The position numbers and the translations under genes were made by a program. The notes under the pieces were generated by a model. The model was not told the DNA's origin, did no database searches, and worked only from the letters and a program-made list of their open reading frames with translations. Of a stretch of 64,000 nt of DNA, positions 53,094 through 61,999 are shown in pieces (position 1 is the first letter of the stretch; each line of letters opens with the position of its first letter). This stretch comes from CAYNFP01 sp964396655. GTDB taxonomy: Bacteria; Bacillota_I; Bacilli_A; RF39; UBA660. The DNA lies in contig CAYNFP010000004.1 of the NCBI GenBank assembly GCA_964396655.1, positions 1 to 64,000 of the forward strand, in the 5' to 3' direction.

Positions 53094-53826
53094 CTTTTAT
53101 ATATTCTTTAATTATTATTTTAAATTTATTAAATCTAATTTCATTTATCTTATTATCATCTAAATATACCCTTTTATTTATTTCAATCATTATAGATTTA
53201 AATCTTATATTTTTGTTTTTATAAAATATATTAGGAACCATAGTACCAACATATGGATAATTTATTTTAACACTATATCCTAAATTTTTAAAATATGCTT
53301 CAGTAAATTTAGTTATATTTTTATCTTCAAAATTAATATCTACTCCTATACAAATATCGGGATTATTTTCCAAATTTAATAATTTTTTTATTTTAGTATC
53401 AGAAAAACTATGTAAATCAACTAATAAGCATTTGTTATACTTATCAATAATTTCATTAGATAAATTATCTAACTCATTATGATGCTTATCATAATATTTA
53501 TTTATTACATAATTTTTATATTCATCACTATAATTAATAAACTTCTCTTTATCAGAAGTATGAGTATAAATAAATCCCATACCTATTTTAGACATACTTT
53601 CTAAATTATCATCTTTAAATCTTTCAACATCACAAAACAATCTACTATATTTAAATATTAGTTTATTTACTTTTAAATTTTTAATTAATTTATCTACATA
53701 TAAATCACATAACTCTAAATTTTCTTTATTTATTTTCTCTTCATTTAATATAATATTTTTATAAAATATTTTAGGTAACTTTAAAGATGAATGTGGTATA
53801 TGTATTAATATAAATGAATTTTCCAT
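53077..53826 (-). CDS. N-formylglutamate amidohydrolase-like protein
   Basis: A 249-residue protein with the signature segments of the FGase family: LIHIPHSSLKLP near residue 8, SRLFCDVERFKD, KHHNELDNL, LLVDLHSFSD and SIMIEINKRVYLD. These hold the metal-binding His/Glu residues. The family hydrolyses N-formylglutamate or related amides, but histidine degradation genes are absent here, so the real substrate may differ. It starts one base after the YgjV-GNAT gene, so they are co-transcribed. Confidence 0.75.
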   Translation of the reverse strand: MENSFILIHIPHSSLKLPKIFYKNIILNEEKINKENLELCDLYVDKLIKNLKVNKLIFKYSRLFCDVERFKDDNLESMSKIGMGFIYTHTSDKEKFINYSDEYKNYVINKYYDKHHNELDNLSNEIIDKYNKCLLVDLHSFSDTKIKKLLNLENNPDICIGVDINFEDKNITKFTEAYFKNLGYSVKINYPYVGTMVPNIFYKNKNIRFKSIMIEINKRVYLDDNKINEIRFNKFKIIIKEYIKEISKK

Positions 53827-53827
53827 A

Positions 53828-55030
53828 CTATTTTATCTCCTTTAAAATTTTATAATAACCGGTTTTAAAATATTTGAATCCATTTTTTTTAATCATATTA
53901 GGAACTCTATTGCTTTTTGTAGAATCAGTACAAACAGTAATTGTCTCAATTTTATCTTCAAAAGCTTTATTTTTTATATAATTAAATAGTAGGCTCCCTA
54001 TTCCTTTAGATCTGAATTCCGGAAGTGTATAACCTAGATATATATGAAGATTATCTTCTCTTTCAACGGTATAAGTTAAAACACTAATAATTTTGTCACC
54101 ATCAAAATAAGCGATACAATTTTCTCCGCATTTTTCCCAATCCATTTCTTCTCCATTTTGGTCAAACATTTCTGGTGTTCTTTTAGATAATTCATGTTCT
54201 TGTTCGATTAGCAAATCAATAATTTTTTCCCTATCTTCAATTATTTTTATATTAGGATCAACACTTTCTTTTTTATTTGGTCTATATATAAACCAATCAT
54301 AATCAGAAATAAAAGAATTCTTTTTTAATATTTTACTTATTATAATATTATTTTTATTTACTGTTATTTCTATTGAGTCTTCTTTTATTTTATTTAGATT
54401 TTTTATAATCTTTTTCAATGTAAAATAATTTTGTTTATCATATATACAAAAAGATGAAATTTCTTTAAATTTAAAATAAATAGTGGATTTTTCTATTTCT
54501 TTAAATTTTTTTATTAACTCATCATATCTCATGTTTATATCATATCTTATTATTGCTATAATTGTTGAAACCAAGAATAATGAGTCTCCTATAAATGCGG
54601 TATAAGCTCCAACTAAAATATCAAAAGTTGTATAAAATAACAAGAAAATAAAAGTAAATAATCTTACATCTTTTTCTTTCTTTTGTATTAACATAAATAT
54701 AAATGGTATACAAGATAATATTGAAAAAAGATCTACCCAAGTTTTATAAAATATAGAAGAAATACCTAATGATGTAATTAATAAAATTATTATTAACCAT
54801 TTAGGTATAGTTTTATTTTTTCTGTCAAATTGATAATTAATAATAGTTTCTATTGCCATTATAAAACAAGTTATAACACCACTATAAGCTTTAAGAAAAT
54901 AAAAACTAATAACAAAAAATGAACAGGCAATTATGTATGATATTAATATTTGTTTTTTAGTTTTAAGTTGTATTCCTATAATATTGGTTAAAGTGGCTAA
55001 AGCTCCGGATATTTGTGCTATTATATTCAT
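53828..55030 (-). CDS. YgjV-like membrane domain fused to GNAT acetyltransferase
   Basis: A 400-residue two-domain protein. Residues 1-170 hold about five to six membrane helices resembling the YgjV family (ISGALATLTNIIGIQLKTKK, YSGVITCFIMAIETIIN). Residues about 240-395 form a GNAT domain (SVLTYTVEREDNLHIYLGYT, EFRSKGIGSLLFNYIKNKA with the acetyl-CoA loop, and KNGFKYFKTGYYKI). AAAGGAA ribosome site. The fusion would tie an acetyltransferase to the membrane; substrate unknown. Confidence 0.8.
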   Translation of the reverse strand: MNIIAQISGALATLTNIIGIQLKTKKQILISYIIACSFFVISFYFLKAYSGVITCFIMAIETIINYQFDRKNKTIPKWLIIILLITSLGISSIFYKTWVDLFSILSCIPFIFMLIQKKEKDVRLFTFIFLLFYTTFDILVGAYTAFIGDSLFLVSTIIAIIRYDINMRYDELIKKFKEIEKSTIYFKFKEISSFCIYDKQNYFTLKKIIKNLNKIKEDSIEITVNKNNIIISKILKKNSFISDYDWFIYRPNKKESVDPNIKIIEDREKIIDLLIEQEHELSKRTPEMFDQNGEEMDWEKCGENCIAYFDGDKIISVLTYTVEREDNLHIYLGYTLPEFRSKGIGSLLFNYIKNKAFEDKIETITVCTDSTKSNRVPNMIKKNGFKYFKTGYYKILKEIK

Positions 55031-55043
55031 AATAAAGTTCCTT

Positions 55044-55915
55044 TCACTTAGTATACTTATTTTTTACACAATAAGAAATTAATTCTACAAAATATTTTAT
55101 TTCGTTTTCTTCAAGAGGTCTTTCTTTAGGAATATTATACCATTTTTTTAAACTTTCCTACAACAAGTACCAGTAGCGTGTTGCGCTAAATAAATTATAT
55201 TTCCACTAAAAGGGGTTTGTCTTCCATCATTTTCTTTACATATATAAATACTTTCTATTAACCTTCTTTTTATTTCATCTTTTGAAATTTCTTTATCTAA
55301 AATTTTATTATTGCAATAATAATTTATCCAATCATAATTCCATTTTGATTTTTCAAGTTCTTTAATTACTAAATCAAATTTTGTATTTAATTTTGAAAGT
55401 TCTTCTTTATTTATAATGCAATTATTACATTTTTCACACTTTAAATCTTCATTAACTAAATGATGGTTGTTTCCACAATCATATAATTTTTTCTTTATTT
55501 GTTTGTTATATAGCAAAAAAGTATCTTTTATATTATTAAAAGAAATAAAAGCTTGCCTATTTTTCTTGATTATTGAAAATGATTTAATAAATTTTGGATT
55601 ATTAATATAAATTAAAGTTGCATATTTACTATCTTTTTTAGATTCCCAGAACTTGTTTGGAGCAGTTATTAAATTATTATATTTATTTTTTATTTCATTT
55701 ATTTTTTTAGAATTTAAATTATCAAAAAACATAACATCTTTAACTTCAAAAGAAGCTAAAATATTACCTCCGCTTTTTTTTAAATACACAATATCATTTT
55801 TATTAATATTATTAAATGGAGTTATTTTATTTTTTGAAAATCTACTTTCTATTTTTTTTATACCATTAACTATATTATTTATAGTTAATTCATCCATTAT
55901 TGCTATATGTTCCAT
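55044..55915 (-). pseudogene. ASCH-like + DUF4186 protein with a frameshift near its C-terminus
   Basis: The main frame (55148-55915) encodes an N-terminal PUA/ASCH-like domain (GIKKIESRFSKNKITPF, YLKKSGGNILASF) and a zinc-type Cys pair, then ends ...IYLAQHATGTCCRKV at a stop. DUF4186 proteins continue there as CCRKC-x-KWHxIP. In the -1 frame the DNA does read LKKWYNIPKERPLEENEIKY onward to a stop at 55044, just before the next gene. Adding one T restores CCRKCLKKWYNIP and gives about 290 residues. So one base is missing (or misread) near 55160. The PUA-like part suggests RNA or nucleotide binding. Confidence 0.7.
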
Positions 55916-55916
55916 A

Positions 55917-56366
55917 TTAAATAAATTCTATGTCAGAAGTTTCTAATTTTAAAGCATAAACATCAGCTTCTTTTTTCTTATCTTCTAAATATCCCAAAGA
56001 AATAACATGATCATCTCCATCATAATCCGTAAAAGAACATTTACCTTCAACTAATTCTTCTTCTCCAAATTCTATATTTTTTATATATTGATGACCTTCT
56101 CCAACTTTTTTAAATATCTCATTTTTATATTCTATAGTTTCATCATCTGTTTTTTGATAATTCATATTATCTATAACTTCCCCAATATAAATAATATTAT
56201 CACTAGGAATAACAACTAAAACTTTACCCTCACTAAGTTCACATTTAATATAACTCACACTTTCATCTTCCATAATTGAGTACCAAGTTTTTGTTTTTAT
56301 TTTATACTTTTCTCCTTTTACAACTATTACATTATTTTCTTTTAAATTTTCAATTATTTCTTTCAT
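55917..56366 (-). CDS. Unknown beta-rich protein (149 aa), DUF4178-like
   Basis: A soluble beta-rich protein (VIVVKGEKYKIKTKTWYSIM, KVLVVIPSDNIIYIGEVIDN, FGEEELVEGKCSFTDYDG), weakly like DUF4178. It overlaps the ASCH gene upstream by 17 bases with AAAGGAG as ribosome site, and ends one base before the DUF4186 gene, so the three are one unit. Confidence 0.55.
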   Translation of the reverse strand: MKEIIENLKENNVIVVKGEKYKIKTKTWYSIMEDESVSYIKCELSEGKVLVVIPSDNIIYIGEVIDNMNYQKTDDETIEYKNEIFKKVGEGHQYIKNIEFGEEELVEGKCSFTDYDGDDHVISLGYLEDKKKEADVYALKLETSDIEFI

Positions 56367-56757
56367 ATATTTCTCCTTTATAATCCCATAAACCCAAATT
56401 ACCCTTAATATTTATTCGTTCTATTTCTTTAACATCTTCTAGCTTAAATGCATAACCTTCCCAATCATTTTTGGTTATTGTCCATTTATAAACATTTGGA
56501 TTTTTTTTATATAAATATTGTCCAAATTCATCTGTTAAAGTAATACAATCAACAAGATTAACTTTAGCAATTATTTGACCTCTTGGATAATCTAATTTTA
56601 AATATTCAAATCTTTTCATGGCTTCAGCATCTATATTATTACCTGCATGTATTAAAAGCTGCCCTCTATATTTTGTGTTCCAAGTTCTAAATTCATATTC
56701 TTTATATCCTTTTGCTATTAATGTTGCCCAGGGTTGTTTTATAGTTATTACTTTCAT
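56350..56757 (-). CDS. ASCH domain protein
   Basis: A 135-residue ASCH (PUA-like) protein: the family's KQPWATLIAKGYKEYEFRTW start, RGQLLIHAG, and terminal GNLGLWDYKG are clear. ASCH domains bind RNA or modified nucleosides; some hydrolyse N4-acetylcytidine. It leads a three-gene overlapping set with the DUF4178-like and DUF4186-like genes. Its TGA stop shows the standard code. Confidence 0.9.
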   Translation of the reverse strand: MKVITIKQPWATLIAKGYKEYEFRTWNTKYRGQLLIHAGNNIDAEAMKRFEYLKLDYPRGQIIAKVNLVDCITLTDEFGQYLYKKNPNVYKWTITKNDWEGYAFKLEDVKEIERINIKGNLGLWDYKGEIYERNN

Positions 56758-56788
56758 ATTATTTATCCATCCTTACAATTAAATTTTA

Positions 56789-57394
56789 TCATAAATTATC
56801 TTTTATTTCTGGAAATAAATCATACAGATTATGTCCTAAAAGATTATCAAAATATTTTTTTAATTTAATAGTTTGTTCAATGTGATAATGTGTTTTAGAA
56901 TAAACACCGTGCCTTAAAAGTAAATCTATCATTCTCTTATCTACTGTGTATATTTTTTGAGCACACATTAAATCACATAAATTAATTATTTTCTCATATA
57001 TCGTATATTCTTTTTTTATATATTCTTTTATAAATTCATAATTAGAGTTTGTCTTATCTGTCTCATCTCTATCATTCGCTAAACAATCAATATCGTTGTT
57101 TAAAAATGAATGCTTAATACATATTCCTACATAATCTTCATCATATCCTAATTCTTTTAGATAATTATAACCATTAATAGCATGTGGAATTACGCCTCCA
57201 CCTTTTTTGAATTGTTTACCAATATCATGAATATATCCCAAAGTTTTTGCATATTCACTATCTAAGTTTAAAGCTTTTGCAATTTTACAAGCCGCATTCC
57301 CAACACATATACTATGTTCTACCCAAAATTTGTTATCTTCATTAATATGTAATTTATTTAATAAATCCAATGCAGTTTCATTTTTTAATTCCAT
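56789..57394 (-). CDS. HD-domain phosphohydrolase (paralogue of 39627 gene)
   Basis: A 201-residue HD protein with KTLGYIHDIGKQFK, IKHSFLNNDIDCL and INLCDLMCAQ at the same positions as the paralogue at 39627, and the same C-terminal pattern (HIEQTIKLKKYFDNLLGHNLYDLFPEI). Identity by eye is roughly 40 percent. It sits just upstream of the ASCH gene with a short gap. Confidence 0.85.
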   Translation of the reverse strand: MELKNETALDLLNKLHINEDNKFWVEHSICVGNAACKIAKALNLDSEYAKTLGYIHDIGKQFKKGGGVIPHAINGYNYLKELGYDEDYVGICIKHSFLNNDIDCLANDRDETDKTNSNYEFIKEYIKKEYTIYEKIINLCDLMCAQKIYTVDKRMIDLLLRHGVYSKTHYHIEQTIKLKKYFDNLLGHNLYDLFPEIKDNL

Positions 57395-57447
57395 TCCTTC
57401 ACCTAACTTTCTAAAATTTTTTTCATTTATATTTTAAAATACTATAT

Positions 57448-58632
57448 CTAACATTTATTTAAAACACATAAACATTCAATATGATGGGTATAAGGAAACA
57501 TATCTAATATATAAGTATTATTTAAGTTATAATAATTTAATAATTCCTTTAAGTCTCTAACTAATGTAAATGCGTCACATGAAACATATATTATTTTATC
57601 TGGTAAAACTTTTATAACATTACTTAGCGTTTCTTTATTTAAGCCGGATCTTGGGGGATCTAATATTAAAGTATCTATTTTTTCTATATAATTTATGAAT
57701 GTAGATGAATCACCCAATTCAAACTTTATATTATTTATTCCATTTAATATTTTATTTTCATTAGCGTCATCAATATTGCTTTCTTGGTCATCAATTCCAA
57801 TGACTTCCTTAGCTTTTTTGCTAGCCACCATACCAAGAGTACCAACCCCACAAAATAAATCCAATACAGTGCCACTATTTGAGTTCTCTTCAATTATATT
57901 AAAAAGCTTAGAAGAAATAGAATTATTAATTTGAAAAAATGATTTATATGATACTTTGAATTTTAAATCGTTTATTTTTTCAATAAAATAATTATTGCCA
58001 TAAATAACTTTATCATTTACAATTATTCCTACTACATTATCGATTTTTAATTTATTAAAATCTATTTTTTCAAAAGTATTTATTGAAATAATTATTTTAT
58101 TATCAGAATTTTTTCTTATTAAAATTTCTGCATTCTTAATTTTTAAAGACTTAATTAAATTTATTATATTATTAATTTCATCAGAAACTAATAAACATTT
58201 ATTTATTTCAAATACTTTATTTTCTTCGTTAAATAAACCAACTATTCTATTCTTGATATGAATAATTATCTTATTCCTATATTCTAAAGTTTTATCACTT
58301 TTAATTACATTTATATTATTTAAATCTATATTTAAAAATCTTTTAAATATTTCTTTAGCTTTAGTCTCTTTATATTTAATGGTATCTTCATATTTTAAAT
58401 TAAGTAAATTACACCCTCCACATATATCAAAATAAGGACAAACACTATCAATTCTATTATTAGATTTTTTTATTATTTTTGTTATTTTGCCTTCATAAAA
58501 TTTTTTAGTTTCTTTTGTTACCTCTACCTCTATAATATCTCCGGGCAAAGATTTAGGCACAAAAATTACTTTACCATCAATGTAAGATATTCCCCTACCC
58601 ATATTGTCTAGTTTTTCTATTTTTATTTCCAT
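57448..58632 (-). CDS. RlmD/TrmA-family uracil-5-methyltransferase
   Basis: A 394-residue radical-free SAM methyltransferase. The N-terminal TRAM domain (DNMGRGISYIDGKVIFVPKS) binds RNA. The 4Fe-4S Cys set is CPYFDICGGC plus a later NKC. The SAM motif is VLDLFCGVGTLGM, the catalytic region has ILDPPRSG, and the Cys nucleophile is in YVSCDAFTLVRDL. Likely target is U in 23S rRNA or tRNA. Confidence 0.92.
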   Translation of the reverse strand: MEIKIEKLDNMGRGISYIDGKVIFVPKSLPGDIIEVEVTKETKKFYEGKITKIIKKSNNRIDSVCPYFDICGGCNLLNLKYEDTIKYKETKAKEIFKRFLNIDLNNINVIKSDKTLEYRNKIIIHIKNRIVGLFNEENKVFEINKCLLVSDEINNIINLIKSLKIKNAEILIRKNSDNKIIISINTFEKIDFNKLKIDNVVGIIVNDKVIYGNNYFIEKINDLKFKVSYKSFFQINNSISSKLFNIIEENSNSGTVLDLFCGVGTLGMVASKKAKEVIGIDDQESNIDDANENKILNGINNIKFELGDSSTFINYIEKIDTLILDPPRSGLNKETLSNVIKVLPDKIIYVSCDAFTLVRDLKELLNYYNLNNTYILDMFPYTHHIECLCVLNKC

Positions 58633-58649
58633 ACTTAAATTATAAATAA

Positions 58650-58675
58650 AAAAGATAACTTTTACAAGTTATCTT
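58650..58675 (-). terminator. Intrinsic terminator
   Basis: Stem AAGATAACTT / AAGTTATCTT with T run, following the F420-ligase-like gene at 58674. Confidence 0.85.
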
Positions 58676-59867
58676 AGTCTTCATCTGAATAGTTTTTAAA
58701 ATATCTTTGAACTAATACTACAGGTGTTCCTTTATCTCCACTACCTGATGTAAGGTCACAAAGAGAACCGATTAAATCAACATATCTTCTAGGGGTTGTT
58801 CCCTGAGTTTCAATCTTACCAATTAAATTATGTTCTTTTTCTCTAATTTCTCCCCTAATAGCATCATTTAAAGCTTCACCATCTAAATTTTTATATTTAT
58901 TATCAGATAAATATTTTAATTTAAGCTCATTTGGTCCACCTTCAAGTCCACTAGTATAAGCCGGACTTACCACTGGGTCTGCAAGTTCCCAAATCTGACC
59001 AACTGGATCTTTAAATGCTCCATCTCCATAAATCATTACTTCAACAGTTTTTCCTGTTTTTTCTTTGATTTTATTTTGTATAGCACGAACTATTATATCT
59101 CCGTTAGCTGGAAATAATTTTACTCTTTCTTCGGTAGATCTGTTTGATCCAAGTAAACCATATTGTGGATTGCATCCACTTCCATCAATACTTCTATTCA
59201 TTATTTCATCTAAGCCAAGAACTACTCTTCCACCATTATTTTTTAATACCTTTTTTGTTTCTTTTCTTGTATGAATATCTGCACATATTACGTCTTTTGT
59301 ATAATTTATTATACTTACTGGATTATTACTTAATACAAACTCGATTTCACAACCTTCTTTTTGAACCACTTCTCTATAAAAATCAATCATATTTACACCA
59401 GTAAACATATGTTTGAAATCACCAAATTTTTCTTCATACTCTTCTTCTGTTATAACATCACTAAATGGATTTATTCCATAATACTTAAGTTTAGTTCTAT
59501 CTAATATATCATTTCCAACTTCATCAGACGGATAACTTACAAGCATGGTTATTTTTTTGGTTGCTCTTGCAAAAGCTTGGAGACAAACAGCAAATCTATT
59601 TCTGCTAAGTATAGGAAATACTATACCCAAGTGATCTGTATTAAATTTCATTCTAACGTCTTTAGCAATTTGATCTAGTGTAGCATAGTTTCCAGAACTA
59701 ATACCAACAACCGCTTCTGTAATTGCAATTACATCTCTATCTTCTAATTCAAATTCTTCAGTTAAAGAAGCATTTATTACAGAATTAACAACTATTTCTA
59801 CTAAATCGTCCCCCTCATTTATTATTGGAGTTCTTATACCCCTTACAACTGTTCCAACACTACTCAT
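58674..59867 (-). CDS. Coenzyme F420-0:L-glutamate ligase-like protein
   Basis: A 397-residue protein of the CofE/FbiB ligase family: VVRGIRTPIINEGDDLVEIV, RDVIAITEAVVGISSGNYAT near residue 45, later MIYGDGAFKDPVGQIWELADP. No other F420 biosynthesis genes are visible here, and F420 is not expected in this lineage. The C-terminal GTTPRRYVDLIGSLCDLTSGSG is conserved-type. It may add glutamate to another substrate. The gene is a single unit. Confidence 0.8.
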   Translation of the reverse strand: MSSVGTVVRGIRTPIINEGDDLVEIVVNSVINASLTEEFELEDRDVIAITEAVVGISSGNYATLDQIAKDVRMKFNTDHLGIVFPILSRNRFAVCLQAFARATKKITMLVSYPSDEVGNDILDRTKLKYYGINPFSDVITEEEYEEKFGDFKHMFTGVNMIDFYREVVQKEGCEIEFVLSNNPVSIINYTKDVICADIHTRKETKKVLKNNGGRVVLGLDEIMNRSIDGSGCNPQYGLLGSNRSTEERVKLFPANGDIIVRAIQNKIKEKTGKTVEVMIYGDGAFKDPVGQIWELADPVVSPAYTSGLEGGPNELKLKYLSDNKYKNLDGEALNDAIRGEIREKEHNLIGKIETQGTTPRRYVDLIGSLCDLTSGSGDKGTPVVLVQRYFKNYSDED

Positions 59868-59932
59868 GTTTGGTTCCTCCTATCTTATAGTAACATTATA
59901 ACATTAGTTTATAATTTTTTAAATTAATTAAC

Positions 59933-59961
59933 AAAAAATCCATAATTTTTTATTATGGATT
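59933..59961 (-). terminator. Intrinsic terminator
   Basis: Stem AATCCATAA / TTATGGATT with six T, following the LysM lipoprotein gene. Confidence 0.85.
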
Positions 59962-59976
59962 CTATTTTATACAATT

Positions 59977-60567
59977 TTATAAATTAGTAATTTTTAGTTC
60001 TCTTAACATAGAAACTTGTTTATAACAATCAGAATAATCTCTTGATTTTACTTTATCAAGTTTATCCTTTGATGGTATTTTTAATTCTTGACCTATTTTT
60101 ATAAAATTTGGGTCTTCTAAATTATTAAAAGTAGCAAGTTTATTTACTGTATCTCTACTACCATCTCCATCATAATAATTTTCACATATTTCTGATAAAG
60201 TATCTCCTTTTTGTACAGTATAAATTTTAACTTCTCCTTCTTCATATCCATAACAAGCTTGAAATAATTCTCTTAAAGTTTTAGGAACATATATTTTTTG
60301 ACCTATTCTTATAAAATTTGGATCCTCTATACTATTATATATTGCAAGTTCTTTATAGTATTGTGAATCATCATAAAATTTTCTGGAAATTTTTCTTAGT
60401 GTATCTCCTTTTTCAACAATATAGCATTTATCATCTTTGAATTTTGCTCCTATATATACTGTTTCTCCTTCTGAACCTCTATTTTGATTTTTACCACAAG
60501 CTGAAAAACCAAATAACATACCTGCTGCTAATACTAAAGCAAGTGCTTTTTTACCATTTGTACTCAT
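59977..60567 (-). CDS. LysM-domain lipoprotein
   Basis: A 196-residue exported protein. The signal peptide ends FGFSAC, a plausible lipobox, giving a lipidated Cys near residue 25. Two LysM modules follow (CYIVEKGDTLRKISRKFY to IRIGQKIYVP, and IYTVQKGDTLSEICENYY to IKIGQELKIP), which bind peptidoglycan glycan strands. No catalytic domain is seen. It sits with another lipoprotein gene. Confidence 0.9.
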   Translation of the reverse strand: MSTNGKKALALVLAAGMLFGFSACGKNQNRGSEGETVYIGAKFKDDKCYIVEKGDTLRKISRKFYDDSQYYKELAIYNSIEDPNFIRIGQKIYVPKTLRELFQACYGYEEGEVKIYTVQKGDTLSEICENYYDGDGSRDTVNKLATFNNLEDPNFIKIGQELKIPSKDKLDKVKSRDYSDCYKQVSMLRELKITNL

Positions 60568-60603
60568 AGTGCCCTCCTTGCGAGTATTATATTATAAATT
60601 AAC

Positions 60604-60638
60604 AAAAAAATAAAGTAGAATTTTTTTCTACTTTATTA
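60604..60638 (-). terminator. Intrinsic terminator
   Basis: Stem AATAAAGTAGAA / TTCTACTTTATT with seven T, overlapping the 3' end of the LolA-like gene. Confidence 0.85.
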
Positions 60639-61617
60639 ATGCTACTGTTGATGTTGATGATGCTATTTGAAGTAATTCTTCTTCAGTTAAATTTTGACCT
60701 ATTATATAATAATCCATTCCATCTTTAGTCCAACTAACTGATGTATCTGTTAAAGCTCCTAATATTGTTTCATAAAATATTAAGTCTCCTGATGCTGATG
60801 TTACTTCAAATTCTTTAGATGCATTTGCCATTTCTTCAACTAATATAAATGATTTATCTCCACCAAATGTTAATATTACTCTTTCTGAATCCTCATTTTT
60901 TACAACTTCTTGATTTTGAAAAGTTGTTCCAATTGGTAAATACATTGGATAAATAATATCTTCTATTTTACCTGTTGATTCACTTTCTTCACAGCAATCT
61001 TCTTTTATACTGGAACTAAGTACAAAATATTCTTTGTCAAATTTTTTGTTCCATTCTATTTTAGTAATAGTCATAGTAATTTGAGCTGAACCACTTTCAT
61101 TTAATATTTCTATTTTTTCAGGCTCCATTTTTTTATTAAATGTTACTCTTTGACTAACAAGATTACTATTATTTGGATAGTTTACATTACTGGTAAAAAC
61201 ATATTTATTATCAACTTTTTGAAAATTTCTATTACTATCATTTTCAATATCATTAAGTATTGTTTCTAATATATATGCTTGAGAACTATTATTTGGCCAA
61301 TCACTTTGGAATTTAAAACTTTTGTTTAGATTAGGTGTAATTACATAAACTCCTTCATCATTTTTTAGTATTATTTGTTCGTGTGAGTTTTCAGTATTTA
61401 TTAAATCAACTCTGTAATAATCACCCTCTTTATATGAAACTTCCACATCATAAGTAAATTTCTTTTCATTGCTTAAAATTTGCATTGTTCCTTCTAATTG
61501 ATATGTTGTATTTTCATTTATTTGTTTTTTGAAATCTTCTAAAGCTTTTTTAGAATTATAACCTCCACACCCAGTTAACATTAAGCAAAATCCAAGCAAT
61601 AACAATAATTTTTTCAT
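60628..61617 (-). CDS. LolA-like lipoprotein with C-terminal DUF4367-like domain
   Basis: A 329-residue lipoprotein; signal peptide and lipobox LMLTGCGG with Cys near residue 17. Residues 25-210 form a LolA/GerS-type beta fold (TYQLEGTMQILSNEKKFTYD, EGVYVITPNLNKSFKFQSDW), and residues about 220-329 resemble DUF4367 (PIGTTFQNQEVVKN, FILVEEMA, YYIIGQNLTEEELLQIASS). Related proteins include spore-germination GerS of Clostridioides; whether this is a germination protein is unproven. Confidence 0.75.
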   Translation of the reverse strand: MKKLLLLLGFCLMLTGCGGYNSKKALEDFKKQINENTTYQLEGTMQILSNEKKFTYDVEVSYKEGDYYRVDLINTENSHEQIILKNDEGVYVITPNLNKSFKFQSDWPNNSSQAYILETILNDIENDSNRNFQKVDNKYVFTSNVNYPNNSNLVSQRVTFNKKMEPEKIEILNESGSAQITMTITKIEWNKKFDKEYFVLSSSIKEDCCEESESTGKIEDIIYPMYLPIGTTFQNQEVVKNEDSERVILTFGGDKSFILVEEMANASKEFEVTSASGDLIFYETILGALTDTSVSWTKDGMDYYIIGQNLTEEELLQIASSTSTVALIK

Positions 61618-61746
61618 AACCCTCCCTTTTTATTTGTCAATAAATTATATTTTTTTTTATATTATTTATGAATAAAAACTTTAAAAATGGTAAAACTAAC
61701 TAATGATTATTAAGGATAATGATTAAACCCTTGGGAAGGAGGGAAA

Positions 61747-61968
61747 ATGAGCATATTACAGAAAATAGCATTAGTATTAACAATAATAGGTGCACTTAAC
61801 TGGGGAATGATTGGATTATTTGATTTTAGCTTAGTAAGTAGTATTTTTGGAGTAGATACTGCAATGACAAGAATTGTGTATACATTAGTTGGTATTGCTG
61901 GCTTAATTAATATTGGATTATTATTTGTCCGTGATCATGATAAAGATGTTCATAGAGAAATTAAATAA
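61747..61968 (+). CDS. DUF378 membrane protein
   Basis: A 73-residue protein with two membrane helices; the family core ALNWGMIGLFDFSLVSSIFG is clear. GGAGGG ribosome site eight bases before the ATG. On the plus strand, divergent from the LolA-like gene and convergent with the AI-2E-family gene; a shared hairpin separates the ends. Function unknown. Confidence 0.9.
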   Translation: MSILQKIALVLTIIGALNWGMIGLFDFSLVSSIFGVDTAMTRIVYTLVGIAGLINIGLLFVRDHDKDVHREIK

Positions 61969-61999
61969 AAAAAAAGAATAATAATTTCTTTTTTTTTAC
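61967..61999. terminator. Bidirectional terminator
   Basis: A nine-base A run, AGAA...TTCT and a T run form a symmetrical weak hairpin between the convergent DUF378 and AI-2E-family genes. Confidence 0.6.
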
